Of a DNA stretch of 53,253 nucleotides, positions 16,033 through 24,680 are shown piece after piece (position 1 is the first letter of the stretch; each line of letters begins with the position of its first letter). The stretch is from an uncultured Fibrobacter sp. (GTDB taxonomy: Bacteria > Fibrobacterota > Fibrobacteria > Fibrobacterales > Fibrobacteraceae): contig CAMKMX010000017.1 of assembly GCA_946414025.1 (NCBI GenBank), positions 1 to 53,253 of the forward strand. The letters are read 5' to 3'. The notes beneath the pieces are model-generated. The model worked only from the letters and a program-made list of their open reading frames with translations. It did no database searches and was not told the origin of the DNA. Both the position numbers and the translations under genes were made by a program.

Positions 16033-17208
16033 ATGGAAAATTTCAATTTTTACAGCCCCACGGAATTTGTATTCGGTATGGACCGCGAAAATGAATGCGG
16101 TGCGCTTGTCAAAAAATACGGTGGCACCAAGGTGCTTATCCACTACGGTGGCGGTTCTGCCGTGCGTTCAGGCCTCATCGACCGGGTGAAGGCGAGCCTG
16201 GATGCGGCTGGTATCCCCCATGTGGAATTGGGCGGTGTGAAGCCGAACCCGCACGATTCGCTCGTGTACAAGGGCATTGAAATTGTCCGCCAGAATGGCA
16301 TCGACTTTATCCTTGCGGTGGGCGGCGGCTCCACCATCGATAGCTCCAAAGCCATTGCCATGGGCGTTCCTTACGAGGGCGATTTCTGGGATTTTTACGA
16401 GGGCAAGGCCTCGGCGGCCTGTGCGCTCCCCATAGGCGTGGTGCAGACCATTGCGGCGGCCGGTTCCGAAGGTAGCGGCGATTCCGTGATTACCAAGGAA
16501 GACGGCATGCTCAAGCGTGGGGCCAGCAGCGAGCATATCCGCCCGAAGTTTGCGGTGCAGAATCCGGCGCTCCTTTGCACGTTGCCTGCCTACCAGACGG
16601 CCTGTGGCATTACCGACATCATGGCCCACGTCTTTGAACGCTACTTCACGAATACGCTGGAAGTGGAAGTTACCGACCGCCTGTGCGAAGCGGTGCTCCT
16701 CACGATGGTGAAGGAGGGCCCCCGCGCCATTGCCGACCCCGCCAACTACCAGGTGCGGGCCAACATCATGTGGGCGGGGACGGTAGCCCACAACGGCGTT
16801 GTGGGCTGCGGGCGCAGTCAGGACTGGAACAGCCACGCCATTGAACATGAACTTTCTGCGCTTTACGACTGCGCCCATGGCGCGGGCCTCGCGGTCATCA
16901 TGCCCGCTTGGATGGAATACGTGGTAGACCACAACGTAATGCGCTTTGCCCAGATGGCGACCCGCGTGTTCGGCTGCGAGATGAATTTTGAAAACCCGAA
17001 GGCCACCGCTTTGGAAGGTATTCGCGCTTTCCGCCGGTTCTTGCATTCCATCGGCATGCCCATCAACTTCGCTGAACTTGGCGCGAAGGAAGAGGACATC
17101 CCGAAGATGGTGGAAAAACTGAATCCGGGCGACGGCTGGGGATTCGTGCCGCTCAAGGCAAAGGACGTGACCGAAATCTACAAGATCGCAGCACACGCAA
17201 CGGTGTAA
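16033..17208 (+). CDS. Iron-containing alcohol dehydrogenase (BdhA/YqhD type)
   Basis: The 391-residue group III dehydrogenase starts MENFNFYSPTEFVFG. It carries the nucleotide motif GGGSTIDSSKAIA (near 97-109) and the metal-binding histidines in HVFERYF and EHELSALYDCAHGAG. Such enzymes reduce aldehydes such as butanal or methylglyoxal with NAD(P)H; Fe2+ or Zn2+ at the active site is a family property. ATG 16033 has AGAGGAAA upstream. It converges with the aldolase gene, leaving one base between stops. A second, divergent member is at 41174-42334. Confidence 0.92.
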   Translation: MENFNFYSPTEFVFGMDRENECGALVKKYGGTKVLIHYGGGSAVRSGLIDRVKASLDAAGIPHVELGGVKPNPHDSLVYKGIEIVRQNGIDFILAVGGGSTIDSSKAIAMGVPYEGDFWDFYEGKASAACALPIGVVQTIAAAGSEGSGDSVITKEDGMLKRGASSEHIRPKFAVQNPALLCTLPAYQTACGITDIMAHVFERYFTNTLEVEVTDRLCEAVLLTMVKEGPRAIADPANYQVRANIMWAGTVAHNGVVGCGRSQDWNSHAIEHELSALYDCAHGAGLAVIMPAWMEYVVDHNVMRFAQMATRVFGCEMNFENPKATALEGIRAFRRFLHSIGMPINFAELGAKEEDIPKMVEKLNPGDGWGFVPLKAKDVTEIYKIAAHATV

Positions 17209-17209
17209 A

Positions 17210-17836
17210 TTAGATTGACTGCAGCAACGCTGTCAGTCGGATTTCGATTTCGTCCCAGTTGCCACTTGACATAAGCGTTGGGTTAAAGATGCTCCCGCCA
17301 AAAGATACCAGGTTTGCGCCCGCTTCCATGTAGGCCTTGGCGTTTTGTGGATTTACGCCGCCACAGGCCATCAGGGGAATATCACGGAAAGGCCCTCGCA
17401 GTGCCTTGATGTATTCGGGGCCGCCTACGCAGTTCACCGGGAAAACTTTCACGGCGGCGGCGCCCAGGTCGTATGCCTTCTGCACCTCGGTAGGGGAAAG
17501 CGCTCCGGGAATAATGGGGATTCCTGCCGTGTTGGAGAGACGAATGATTTCTTTGCGGGTGTTGGGGGTCACGATGAATTCCGCTCCGGCGTTTACGGCC
17601 TTTTCCAGGTCGCTTTCGTGCCGGACCGTGCCTGCCCCTACCAATATTCCATAAGACCCAGCGCAGTCCTTGAGCTTCTTGATGATGCTGGTGGCAGCGG
17701 CAGTGTTCATGGTGACCTCGATGGCCTTGAGTCCACACTTGGCGGCGGTTTCTACGCAGGCTTCTTCGGCGCCCTGAGGAATGTCGCGGAGAATGCCCAC
17801 GACCGGCATCGGTTTTAGAAATTCGAGAAGGTTCAT
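17210..17836 (-). CDS. eda: KDPG/KHG aldolase
   Basis: The 208-residue class I aldolase cleaves 2-keto-3-deoxy-6-phosphogluconate to pyruvate and glyceraldehyde-3-phosphate. The catalytic glutamate is in AIEVTMNT (near 39) and the Schiff-base lysine in AAVKVFPVN (near 135), followed by IPLMACGGVN. The length is standard. The ATG at 17836 lacks an obvious ribosome site, and a 14-unit heptamer array starts only ten bases upstream, so initiation signals may have been displaced. No kdgK or edd neighbour is present. Confidence 0.93.
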   Translation of the reverse strand: MNLLEFLKPMPVVGILRDIPQGAEEACVETAAKCGLKAIEVTMNTAAATSIIKKLKDCAGSYGILVGAGTVRHESDLEKAVNAGAEFIVTPNTRKEIIRLSNTAGIPIIPGALSPTEVQKAYDLGAAAVKVFPVNCVGGPEYIKALRGPFRDIPLMACGGVNPQNAKAYMEAGANLVSFGGSIFNPTLMSSGNWDEIEIRLTALLQSI

Positions 17837-17846
17837 ACTGTGAATA

Positions 17847-17944
17847 TAGGTAATAGGTGGTAGGTTGTAGGGGGTAGGGAATAGGATTTAGGGGCTAGGG
17901 GCTAGGATCTAGGATTTAGGGGGTAGGATCTAGGAGATAGGAAG
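17847..17944 (+). repeat. Heptamer array TAGGNNN, 14 units
   Basis: Fourteen uninterrupted 7-bp units, every one beginning TAGG (for example TAGGTAA, TAGGTGG, TAGGATC, TAGGAGA). This is the longest array in the window. It lies between the eda start and the end of the ABC permease gene. Confidence 0.9.
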
Positions 17945-17969
17945 ATGTGGAATGTGAGGCGCGAAAAAC

Positions 17970-18061
17970 GTCATCCCCGACCCATTCGACAAGCTCAGGG
18001 TAGGCTTTGGTCGGGGATCCGCTTGATAAACAGCAAGCAGATGTTCGCCTCCGCGAACATG
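17970..18061 (+). repeat. REP-like palindromic elements
   Basis: Arms CCCCGACC and GGTCGGGG enclose ATTCGACAAGCTCAGGG, followed by a second hairpin ATGTTCGC-CTCC-GCGAACAT at 18042-18061. A related TTCGACAGGCTCAC element occurs near 41045. Confidence 0.55.
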
Positions 18062-18084
18062 ACGAAGGAGACTTGTTTTTAAGA

Positions 18085-18105
18085 CTCATCACTCATCACT
18101 CATAC
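18085..18105 (+). repeat. Heptamer array CTCATNN, three units
   Basis: CTCATCA, CTCATCA, CTCATAC. On the minus strand it reads TGAGTGATGAG and provides the TGA stop of the ABC permease. Confidence 0.75.
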
Positions 18106-19301
18106 CGTAGCGCTTCAATCGGGTCTAGGCGGCTGGCCTTGCGGGCAGGGTACCACCCGAAAAAGACTCCCGTGGCAAAGCACACGGCAAAGCTGATGAT
18201 TACGCTTGCAAACGACACGATCATGGGCCAGCCCATAACCGTCTTTACAATCTGCGAAGCAGCCACCCCGAGGAGAATCCCTATGACGCCTCCCATGAGG
18301 CTGATGGTCACCGATTCGAACAGGAACTGCATCAAGATGTCGCGCCCGCGAGCGCCTATGGCCATGCGGAGCCCGATTTCCTTGGTGCGTTCGGTAACCG
18401 ACACGTACATGATGTTCATGATGCCGATACCGCCTACAAACAAGCTAATGCCTGCGATAACGGTCAGCACCAGCGCCAGCATGTCCGAGGTGCTGGTGAC
18501 CATCTGGATCATTTCTTCTTGGGTGAAAACCCTGAAGGGATCCGTAGGCTTGGTCCAGTTCCGGCGTTCTTTCAAAATGGTCATGATTTCTGCGGTGGCT
18601 TTTTCGGCATAGCCCTCGCCGATAGAGTTGGCGTAAATCTGCCGGATGTTGGTGGTGGCCGAGAACCTGCGCATTACGGTCTGGTAAGGCGTAAAAATCA
18701 CGTCGTCATTGTCCTGCCCGAAATCTCCGGAGCCTTTTGATTTCAAGGTGCCGATGACCTTCAGCGGAATGCTTTTGTAGCGGATGGTCTTGCCGATGGG
18801 ATTTTCGCCTGCAAAGAGGTTTTTCACCACCGTCTGGCCGATAACGCAGACTTTCGCCATGCGGTCGGCGGCATCGTCGAACATCACGCCGTCTTCGATT
18901 TCGTAGTTGCGAATCTTGAGGTAGTCGGCAGAGATGCCGCTCAGGGTAGTGGGGGAGTTGTTGTTCCCTACGATGGCTTGCCCGTTCACGGTAATCATGG
19001 GAGACACGCCGTTAATGTAGGTGGCGTTTTCCCGGATGGCGATAAGGTCCTTTTCCTCTAGCATTTCGGAAGATTCCGCCTGCACGCCGCCACGCCTGTT
19101 CCAGTTGGGCATGACGATGATGGCGTTGGTGCCCATGCTGGTCATCTGTTCCTTGATGGACTGGCGGGACCCTTCGCCCATGGCCACCATGGTAATCACC
19201 GCCGCTACACCAATGACGATACCCAGCACCGAAAGGAAGGTGCGCATGCGATTACGCAGCAGGGCACGAAGAGAAATCTTTGCGAGGGTAAGTGGGTTCA
19301 T
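18096..19301 (-). CDS. MacB-like ABC transporter permease
   Basis: A 401-residue permease of the MacB/FtsX type: one N-terminal membrane helix (RTFLSVLGIVIGVAAVITMVA), a periplasmic domain of about 220 residues (MacB_PCD), and three C-terminal helices (FtsX domain, with GIGIMNIMYVSVTERTKEIG). The cognate ATPase gene is immediately upstream on the same strand. No MacA-like adaptor is encoded nearby, so the pair may act as a mechanotransmitter, in lipoprotein transport, or with a distant adaptor. The stop lies in one heptamer array, and another array abuts the ATG, where no ribosome site is visible. Confidence 0.9.
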   Translation of the reverse strand: MNPLTLAKISLRALLRNRMRTFLSVLGIVIGVAAVITMVAMGEGSRQSIKEQMTSMGTNAIIVMPNWNRRGGVQAESSEMLEEKDLIAIRENATYINGVSPMITVNGQAIVGNNNSPTTLSGISADYLKIRNYEIEDGVMFDDAADRMAKVCVIGQTVVKNLFAGENPIGKTIRYKSIPLKVIGTLKSKGSGDFGQDNDDVIFTPYQTVMRRFSATTNIRQIYANSIGEGYAEKATAEIMTILKERRNWTKPTDPFRVFTQEEMIQMVTSTSDMLALVLTVIAGISLFVGGIGIMNIMYVSVTERTKEIGLRMAIGARGRDILMQFLFESVTISLMGGVIGILLGVAASQIVKTVMGWPMIVSFASVIISFAVCFATGVFFGWYPARKASRLDPIEALRYE

Positions 19302-19307
19302 GGTTAG

Positions 19308-19335
19308 TAGGTTATAGGTTTTAGGTGGTAGGGGT
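19308..19335 (+). repeat. Heptamer array TAGGNNN, four units
   Basis: TAGGTTA, TAGGTTT, TAGGTGG, TAGGGGT, six bases upstream of the permease start codon. Confidence 0.8.
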
Positions 19336-19388
19336 TAAGATGACGAAGATTGACTCGTCTATCATTATTCGTTTTACACTATACATTG

Positions 19389-19430
19389 CTCACAACTCAC
19401 AACTCATAACTCATAACTCATTACTCAAAT
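19389..19430 (+). repeat. Heptamer array CTCANNN, six units
   Basis: CTCACAA twice, CTCATAA twice, CTCATTA, CTCAAAT. Read on the minus strand as TGAGTNN, it encodes the end of the ABC ATPase gene and supplies its stop codon. Confidence 0.85.
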
Positions 19431-20173
19431 TCCTCTGGAGGTGGCAATGCATCGAAGGCCGCTTTTGCGTCTTGCATTTCGTGGGTTTCGTCTTTTTTGA
19501 CAAGGCCGTCTCGGAGTGTGATGGTGCGTTCGCTGAAGGTGGCGATGTCGGGTTCGTGGGTCACGAAGGCGATGGTTTTCCCCTGCCTATGCAGTTCCTG
19601 GAAAATCATCATGATTTCGTAACTGGTTCGGGTGTCCAGGTTTCCGGTAGCTTCGTCTGCCAAAATGATAACGGGGTCGTTCACCAGGGCCCGGGCTATA
19701 GCCACCCGCTGCTGCTGTCCACCGGACATCTGGTTGGGTAGGTGATTCACGCGGTCGGAAAGCCCCACCATATCCAGGGCTTCCAGGGCCCGGCGGCGAC
19801 GCTCCGACGAAGACACTCCTGAGTTATAAAGCAGGGGGAGCTCCACATTCTCGACGGCGGTGGTTCGGTTTAGCAGGTTGTAGTTCTGGAATACGAACCC
19901 GATTTTTTTGCCCCGGATACGGGCTAGGGCATCCCGGGAAAGTTTTTCGGTGTGCTCCCCGTCCAGAATATAATGGCCGGAGGTGGGCTTGTCCATGCAA
20001 CCCAATATGTTCAGCATGGTGGACTTGCCCGACCCGCTGGTGCCCATGATGGTCACGAACTGCCCCGGAAAAATGTCGAAAGACACGCCCCGCAGGGCGT
20101 GGACCGTCTCGGAACCCATCTTGAAGTCCCGTCGCAGGTTTTCGATGGAAAGTATGGGCAAATCGCTTGGCAT
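19421..20173 (-). CDS. MacB-type ABC transporter ATP-binding protein
   Basis: The 250-residue ATPase has Walker [10 protein letters not shown], the signature [17 protein letters not shown], Walker [10 protein letters not shown] and switch histidine in AFVTHEPD. The LolD/MacB subtype is indicated by the order, by [11 protein letters not shown] and by the adjacent permease. I prefer ATG 20173 with AAGG just upstream; a longer frame to 20245 adds 24 residues without family resemblance. It energises the permease encoded downstream. Its stop codon is contained in the CTCA heptamer array. Confidence 0.92.
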   Translation of the reverse strand: MPSDLPILSIENLRRDFKMGSETVHALRGVSFDIFPGQFVTIMGTSGSGKSTMLNILGCMDKPTSGHYILDGEHTEKLSRDALARIRGKKIGFVFQNYNLLNRTTAVENVELPLLYNSGVSSSERRRRALEALDMVGLSDRVNHLPNQMSGGQQQRVAIARALVNDPVIILADEATGNLDTRTSYEIMMIFQELHRQGKTIAFVTHEPDIATFSERTITLRDGLVKKDETHEMQDAKAAFDALPPPEEFE

Positions 20174-20258
20174 CACCTTGTTTTGATTCCCGTAAATACC
20201 TTCTGGTTGCCGAAAACGCCTTGATTTCGCGGCATTTCCCGACAAAGTTAAATTTTTG

Positions 20259-20287
20259 TGAACAATAACTGAAAATTTTGCTATAAT
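20259..20287 (+). promoter_or_regulatory. Promoter of the OmpA-family gene
   Basis: TATAAT at 20282-20287 with TGAACA 17 bases upstream (20259-20264); the start codon is 34 bases downstream. Confidence 0.55.
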
Positions 20288-20320
20288 TTTTTCAAAGTCA
20301 TAAATCTAGGGGATTTATTC

Positions 20321-22615
20321 ATGAAAAAGATAATAACTCTGTCGCTTTTGGCATGTAGCCTTGCGTTTGCCCAGGCGGGCATCCAGGGTGGTACTGACGG
20401 TATCCATCAGTACAATACCAAGACCAACGGCCAGATGGGTTTCTCCATTGGTACAGGCGGTAACATCGCTATTGACGCCTGGTCCCTGAGCCGTGGCGGT
20501 AACTACACTTCCGATGGCAAGACATACGGTTTTAACGATTGGGATCCGTCTCTTTCTGGAAACATAAACGCTTCCGTAGGTCTTTATGACATGGTTGACT
20601 TGGGCTTGAATCTGCCCCTGTATTATGAACATGCCAAGTCCAATGGCCCTTCTGGTTCTAATAATATGTGGACCACCAGCCGTGGCGACTTGAACGTTTG
20701 GTTCAAGGTTCGTTTCCCCTTCGATAACGAAAAGAGGCTTTTCTCCGCAGCCGTGCAGGTGGATGCCTATGTGCCCTCCGGCGAAGAAGCTGCCGGTGTT
20801 CGACCCCGTCATGCCTGGTACTTGAACGGCAAGGGTGAAACCCATCCTTTCACCTCCAATGCCTTCGGTATAGGCGGCAACTTGATTCTCTCCTTGGACT
20901 TGATGAATGCTGGCGTTCCCGTCCGTTGGAATGGAAATGCTGGTATCGTCTATACGGTTGACCATAACCTGCCGGTGGTCTTTGTCTATGGCACAGGTAT
21001 CAACGTGATGCCGGTGGAATTTATGGACATCTTTGTTGAATTCTCCGGAGAAATGCGTGTCGAAGACAACGGCTACCCCGTAGATCCCTTGGCTGACCCC
21101 ATGCTCCTGACTCCGGGTTTCCGTTTCCACCTGCCCTTCAATGTTGACTTTGCTATGGGCCTTGATGTGGCTGTCCGTGCCCTTAAGAATATCACCTTCG
21201 ATGGTGAAGAGGAAATGAAAGGCAGCAAGAACTACAAGGTCAAGTATGTTGACGAAGATGGCCGTGTAAGCTCTTATTACTACACGCCGACTCCGCTTTT
21301 TGCAGGAACGGCTTCTCTTACTTGGCGGTTTGGCGGAAAGAATTCCTCCAAGAAAAAGGACGAGGACAAGGATGGTGTAGCTGATGAAAAGGATAAGTGC
21401 CTGCACACCCTGGCTGGCGTGAAGGTCGATTCCGTAGGTTGCCCCCTGGATACCGACAAGGACGGCGTGCCTGACGGTGTGGATATCTGTGCCAACACCA
21501 TTGCTGGTGCGACCGTCGATTCTGTGGGCTGCCCCATGGACAGCGACAAGGATGGCGTTCCCGATGGTCTGGACAAGTGCCCGAACACCAAGGAGGGTCG
21601 CCAGATTGATGCCACCGGATGCGAAAGCGACTTTGACAAGGACGGAATCCCCGATGCCGATGACCGTTGCCCGAACACCAAGGCCGGCGCCAAGGTCGAT
21701 AGCACGGGTTGTGCTGCCGATACCGACAAGGACGGCGTTCCCGACGATCTGGACAAGTGCCCCAATACTCCGGAAGGTGCTGAAGTGAATGCCGAAGGCT
21801 GCGAAGGCGACCGCGATGGCGACGGCATTCCCGACGCTTTGGACAAGTGCCCGAACACCAAGCCCGGCACGCCTGTAGATAGTACCGGTTGTACCGCCGA
21901 TGCCGACAAGGACGGCGTGCCCGATGGTCTGGACAAGTGCCCCAACACTCCGGAAGGCTCCTCTGTAGATAGTACCGGTTGTATCTCCGACTTTGACAAG
22001 GACGGCGTAGCCGACGATTTGGACAAGTGCCCCAATACCAAGGAAGGCGTGGTGGTTGACAGCACGGGCTGCCCCATCGATACCGACAAGGACGGCGTGT
22101 TTGACGGCCTGGACAAGTGCCCGAACACCGAAAAGGACATTCAGGTGGATAGCACCGGTTGCCCCATGGACATTGACCACGACGGCGTGCCTGACCATCA
22201 GGACAAGTGCCCCTACACCCTGGAAGGTGTGAAGGTGGATGCCAAGGGTTGCCCGCTCAACAAGAAGCAGGACCTGAACAAGCTGAAACAGGGTATCCAG
22301 TTCCAGACCAACTCCACCAAGTTCACCAAGGACAGTTACGGCACCCTCAACGACATCGTGGCTCTTCTGAAGGATATTCCTTCTTCTAACCTGGAAGTCC
22401 AGGGCCATACCGACAACGTAGGCAAGGCCGAAAAGAACAAGGAACTGTCTCAGGCCAGGGCCCAGGCTGTGGTGGATTACTTCATCCAGCAGGGCATTGA
22501 CGCCAGCCGCCTCCGCGCTGTGGGTTACGGCAGCGAGAAGCCCATCGCAAGCAACGGAAGCAAGCACGGGCGTAAGCAGAACCGCCGCGTGGAACTGGTT
22601 CCTTTCGAGAAGTAA
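20321..22615 (+). CDS. OmpA-family outer membrane protein with ten thrombospondin type-3 repeats
   Basis: A 764-residue porin-like protein. A signal peptide (MKKIITLSLLACSLAFAQA) precedes a beta-barrel of roughly 320 residues ending LTWRFG. Residues 347-647 hold ten calcium-binding TSP3 repeats of 30 residues (DxDKDGVPDGLDKCPNT pattern, each with two cysteines). The C-terminal OmpA domain (from about 655) contains the peptidoglycan-binding motif NLEVQGHTDNVG and QARAQAVVDYFI. It likely spans the outer membrane and anchors it to the cell wall, with the TSP3 rod as a calcium-stiffened spacer. It has its own promoter and terminator. Confidence 0.93.
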   Translation: MKKIITLSLLACSLAFAQAGIQGGTDGIHQYNTKTNGQMGFSIGTGGNIAIDAWSLSRGGNYTSDGKTYGFNDWDPSLSGNINASVGLYDMVDLGLNLPLYYEHAKSNGPSGSNNMWTTSRGDLNVWFKVRFPFDNEKRLFSAAVQVDAYVPSGEEAAGVRPRHAWYLNGKGETHPFTSNAFGIGGNLILSLDLMNAGVPVRWNGNAGIVYTVDHNLPVVFVYGTGINVMPVEFMDIFVEFSGEMRVEDNGYPVDPLADPMLLTPGFRFHLPFNVDFAMGLDVAVRALKNITFDGEEEMKGSKNYKVKYVDEDGRVSSYYYTPTPLFAGTASLTWRFGGKNSSKKKDEDKDGVADEKDKCLHTLAGVKVDSVGCPLDTDKDGVPDGVDICANTIAGATVDSVGCPMDSDKDGVPDGLDKCPNTKEGRQIDATGCESDFDKDGIPDADDRCPNTKAGAKVDSTGCAADTDKDGVPDDLDKCPNTPEGAEVNAEGCEGDRDGDGIPDALDKCPNTKPGTPVDSTGCTADADKDGVPDGLDKCPNTPEGSSVDSTGCISDFDKDGVADDLDKCPNTKEGVVVDSTGCPIDTDKDGVFDGLDKCPNTEKDIQVDSTGCPMDIDHDGVPDHQDKCPYTLEGVKVDAKGCPLNKKQDLNKLKQGIQFQTNSTKFTKDSYGTLNDIVALLKDIPSSNLEVQGHTDNVGKAEKNKELSQARAQAVVDYFIQQGIDASRLRAVGYGSEKPIASNGSKHGRKQNRRVELVPFEK
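21361..22260 (+). repeat. In-frame 90-bp tandem repeats encoding TSP3 units
   Basis: Ten consecutive 90-bp units with strongly conserved segments such as GACAAGGACGGCGT and TGGACAAGTGCCC. They are protein repeats rather than a mobile or CRISPR array, but their identity makes unequal recombination likely. Confidence 0.85.
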
Positions 22616-22628
22616 TCAAACCCATTTG

Positions 22629-22662
22629 AAAAAGAAGACGGCCGTAATGGCCGTCTTTTTTT
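22629..22662 (+). terminator. Rho-independent terminator after the OmpA gene
   Basis: AAAGAAGACGGCC and GGCCGTCTTTTTTT pair around GTAAT. Confidence 0.88.
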
Positions 22663-22694
22663 ATCTTTTGAAAGACATCGTTCGGAGCGTTTTT

Positions 22695-23657
22695 ATGTCT
22701 AAGAAAGTCTTGGTTACAGGTGCCGCAGGTTTTATCGGTTGCGAAGTTTCACTAATCCTTCTTTCTAAGAGTTATGAGGTTGTTGGCATTGATAATCTGA
22801 ACGATTACTATCAGGTGAGTCTCAAGGAAGACCGCCTAAAACGTCTGGACAATCCGAATTTCCGGTTTGAGAAGATGGACCTTTCCGATGCCGCCTCCAT
22901 CAAGGGACTCTTTGAACGGGAACATTTTGATGGTGTTATTCATTTGGGTGCGCAGGCGGGCGTGCGCTACAGCCTGGTGAACCCCCAGGCCTATATCGAC
23001 AGCAACATCACGGGATTCCTGAACATTTTGGAAGGCTGCCGTTTCAATCCGGTGGAGCACCTGACCTACGCCTCTTCTAGCAGCGTCTATGGACGAAACA
23101 CCAAGACTCCTTTTTGCACCGAAGACCCGGTCTGCATGCCTTCTAGCTTGTATGCCGCTACCAAGCGCAGCAACGAGCTGATGGCGGAAACCTACCACCA
23201 CCTTTACAAGATTAACGCTACCGGCCTAAGGTTCTTTACTGTTTATGGCCCGTGGGGCAGGCCCGACATGGCGCCCTGGCTTTTTGCAGATGCCATTTTG
23301 CACGACAGGCCCATCAAGATTTTCAACAACGGGAACATGATGCGGGACTTTACCTACATCGATGACATTGCCCAGGGGGTGGTCCGCGTGTTCGAGGCTG
23401 GAATCGGCAAGAAGGAATGCCGCCTGTACAACATCGGTCATGGTGATCCGGTGAACCTGCTGGACTTTGTACAGACTCTAGAAAAGCACCTAGGCAAGAC
23501 CGCCGAAAAGATTTACATGCCCATGCAGCCTGGCGATGTAGAGGTTACCTGGGCCGACACGAAGGCCCTGGAGCAGGACGTAGGCTATACGGCAGATACC
23601 GATTTGGACACAGGCATCAAGGCCTTTGCCGAGTGGTTCAAGGGATATAACCGCTAG
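22695..23657 (+). CDS. NAD-dependent epimerase, UDP-glucuronate 4-epimerase-like
   Basis: The 320-residue short-chain dehydrogenase has the NAD motif VTGAAGFIGCEV, catalytic YAATK (after SSL) and the substrate-side motifs AQAGVRYSLVNPQAYIDSN and MRDFTYIDDI that are typical of UDP-glucuronate 4-epimerases, which make UDP-galacturonate for surface polysaccharides. I start it at ATG 22695 with GGAG about nine bases upstream; the frame continues upstream into the OmpA gene but that part is not homologous. Its last bases overlap the convergent GtrA gene. The surrounding GtrA and GT2 genes support a role in polysaccharide synthesis. Confidence 0.9.
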   Translation: MSKKVLVTGAAGFIGCEVSLILLSKSYEVVGIDNLNDYYQVSLKEDRLKRLDNPNFRFEKMDLSDAASIKGLFEREHFDGVIHLGAQAGVRYSLVNPQAYIDSNITGFLNILEGCRFNPVEHLTYASSSSVYGRNTKTPFCTEDPVCMPSSLYAATKRSNELMAETYHHLYKINATGLRFFTVYGPWGRPDMAPWLFADAILHDRPIKIFNNGNMMRDFTYIDDIAQGVVRVFEAGIGKKECRLYNIGHGDPVNLLDFVQTLEKHLGKTAEKIYMPMQPGDVEVTWADTKALEQDVGYTADTDLDTGIKAFAEWFKGYNR

Positions 23658-24085
23658 CTCTGTTTTGGCGTGGCCTTGAATACCCACTTTTTATAAAGCG
23701 TAAAACTCACCAGCACATACACCACGTTGGCCACGATGTTGGCGAAATAGGTGGGTTTCATGAATTGTGAAATCCAAACTGCAAAGCTTGCACACCAGGC
23801 GGCGTTTGCGAGGGTATAGGCGGCAAGTTCCAGCGCCAGCAAGTTCACGCCGTACGACACCAGGAACACAACTACGAACCGGATGATTTCTGAGCGCTTC
23901 TTGTTGTGGCTCTTGAAATTCCAGATGCGGTTGCACAGGTAGCTGTTACAGCCTCCCGCTACAAAACCTAAGAAATTGGACAGTTCCACGTTCCAGCCCA
24001 ACATCTGGTGTAGCACCCAGACCACCGCAAGAGTGATGAGGGTGTTCAATACTCCGATAATGTTGTATTTGAAAAAATGAATCAC
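23654..24085 (-). CDS. GtrA-family membrane protein
   Basis: A 143-residue protein with four predicted membrane helices. It starts MIHFFKYNIIGVLNTLITLAV and contains GFVAGGCNSYLCNRIWNFK, the signature of GtrA proteins, which are thought to help move or use undecaprenyl-linked sugars in surface glycan synthesis. It is last in the minus-strand run that contains the GT2 glycosyltransferase, and overlaps the epimerase gene by four bases at the 3' ends. Confidence 0.9.
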   Translation of the reverse strand: MIHFFKYNIIGVLNTLITLAVVWVLHQMLGWNVELSNFLGFVAGGCNSYLCNRIWNFKSHNKKRSEIIRFVVVFLVSYGVNLLALELAAYTLANAAWCASFAVWISQFMKPTYFANIVANVVYVLVSFTLYKKWVFKATPKQS

Positions 24086-24103
24086 GGGAAAAGCCGTTGA
24101 GCT

Positions 24104-24562
24104 TTAGATTTCAACAAGGATTCCCGCCTGGAGATAGACGTAGCCCTTGCCCACATGGTCCAAAAATTCGTAGCCGCCCATGACAAGGATAGAAGAATAG
24201 TCCCCGTTCTTGATATCCAGCCCGCCACCGACTTTCCAGAATAGCTGATGGTCGCTCCCGATAAGGTAGCCGATGTCGCCTGTGGCCACAGGCAGTATTT
24301 GACTCCCGATGGGCAGGCGAATCCAGAGAGCTCCGCTTACAGGAACCAGGCCAACATTGTCAATTTCTTGATAGCCGCTACCTACGCCTACGAACAGCAT
24401 CTGGTCTATACGGTACCACAGGTGGCCATAGATATTCAGGTTGAAGGTAGTGATTTCACTTGCGTGATTGACAACGCCAGCCTGTACGTCCATGGTAAAG
24501 GCGTTCGCCGGTAAGGCGGTAAAAACCAGGGTGAACAAGATGGCGGTCAGGATTCGTTTCAT
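24104..24562 (-). CDS. Small outer-membrane beta-barrel protein
   Basis: The 152-residue protein has a signal peptide (MKRILTAILFTLVFTALPANA) and alternating short beta-strands (IYGHLWYRIDQMLFVGVGSGYQEI, here described rather than aligned) ending in the aliphatic GILVEI. This is typical of small eight-stranded barrels such as the OmpW/OmpX class. I start at ATG 24562; upstream in-frame sequence up to 24715 runs through a REP element and the end of the glycosyltransferase gene and is not credible. The function is unknown. It lies 18 bases upstream of GtrA. Confidence 0.7.
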   Translation of the reverse strand: MKRILTAILFTLVFTALPANAFTMDVQAGVVNHASEITTFNLNIYGHLWYRIDQMLFVGVGSGYQEIDNVGLVPVSGALWIRLPIGSQILPVATGDIGYLIGSDHQLFWKVGGGLDIKNGDYSSILVMGGYEFLDHVGKGYVYLQAGILVEI

Positions 24563-24598
24563 ATAGCTATACTTAAATATACAATTTCTGACGACGCA

Positions 24599-24628
24599 AG
24601 GAGATTCCCGGTTGAGCCTGGGATGACA
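24599..24628 (+). repeat. Second REP-like family, copy 2
   Basis: GGAGATTCCCGGTTGAGCC then TGGGATGACA, sharing ends with 9111-9141. It lies between two minus-strand genes. Confidence 0.45.
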
Positions 24629-24680
24629 AATTTGGTTTGAGATTGCTTCACACTTCACATTTCGCACGCCACATCGCGTT

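Noticed and set aside
16168..17196. 342-codon open frame antisense to the alcohol dehydrogenase
   Set aside because: Shadow frame without motifs.
17847..17944. CRISPR or VNTR within a coding gene
   Set aside because: 7-bp periodic array in an intergenic region; no spacers.
21361..22260. CRISPR array
   Set aside because: The regular repeats are 90 bp, in frame and encode TSP3 calcium motifs.
20315..22567. 750-codon open frame antisense to the OmpA gene
   Set aside because: It mirrors the repeat-rich OmpA gene, has no ribosome site or recognisable domain, and results from GC-rich codon bias.
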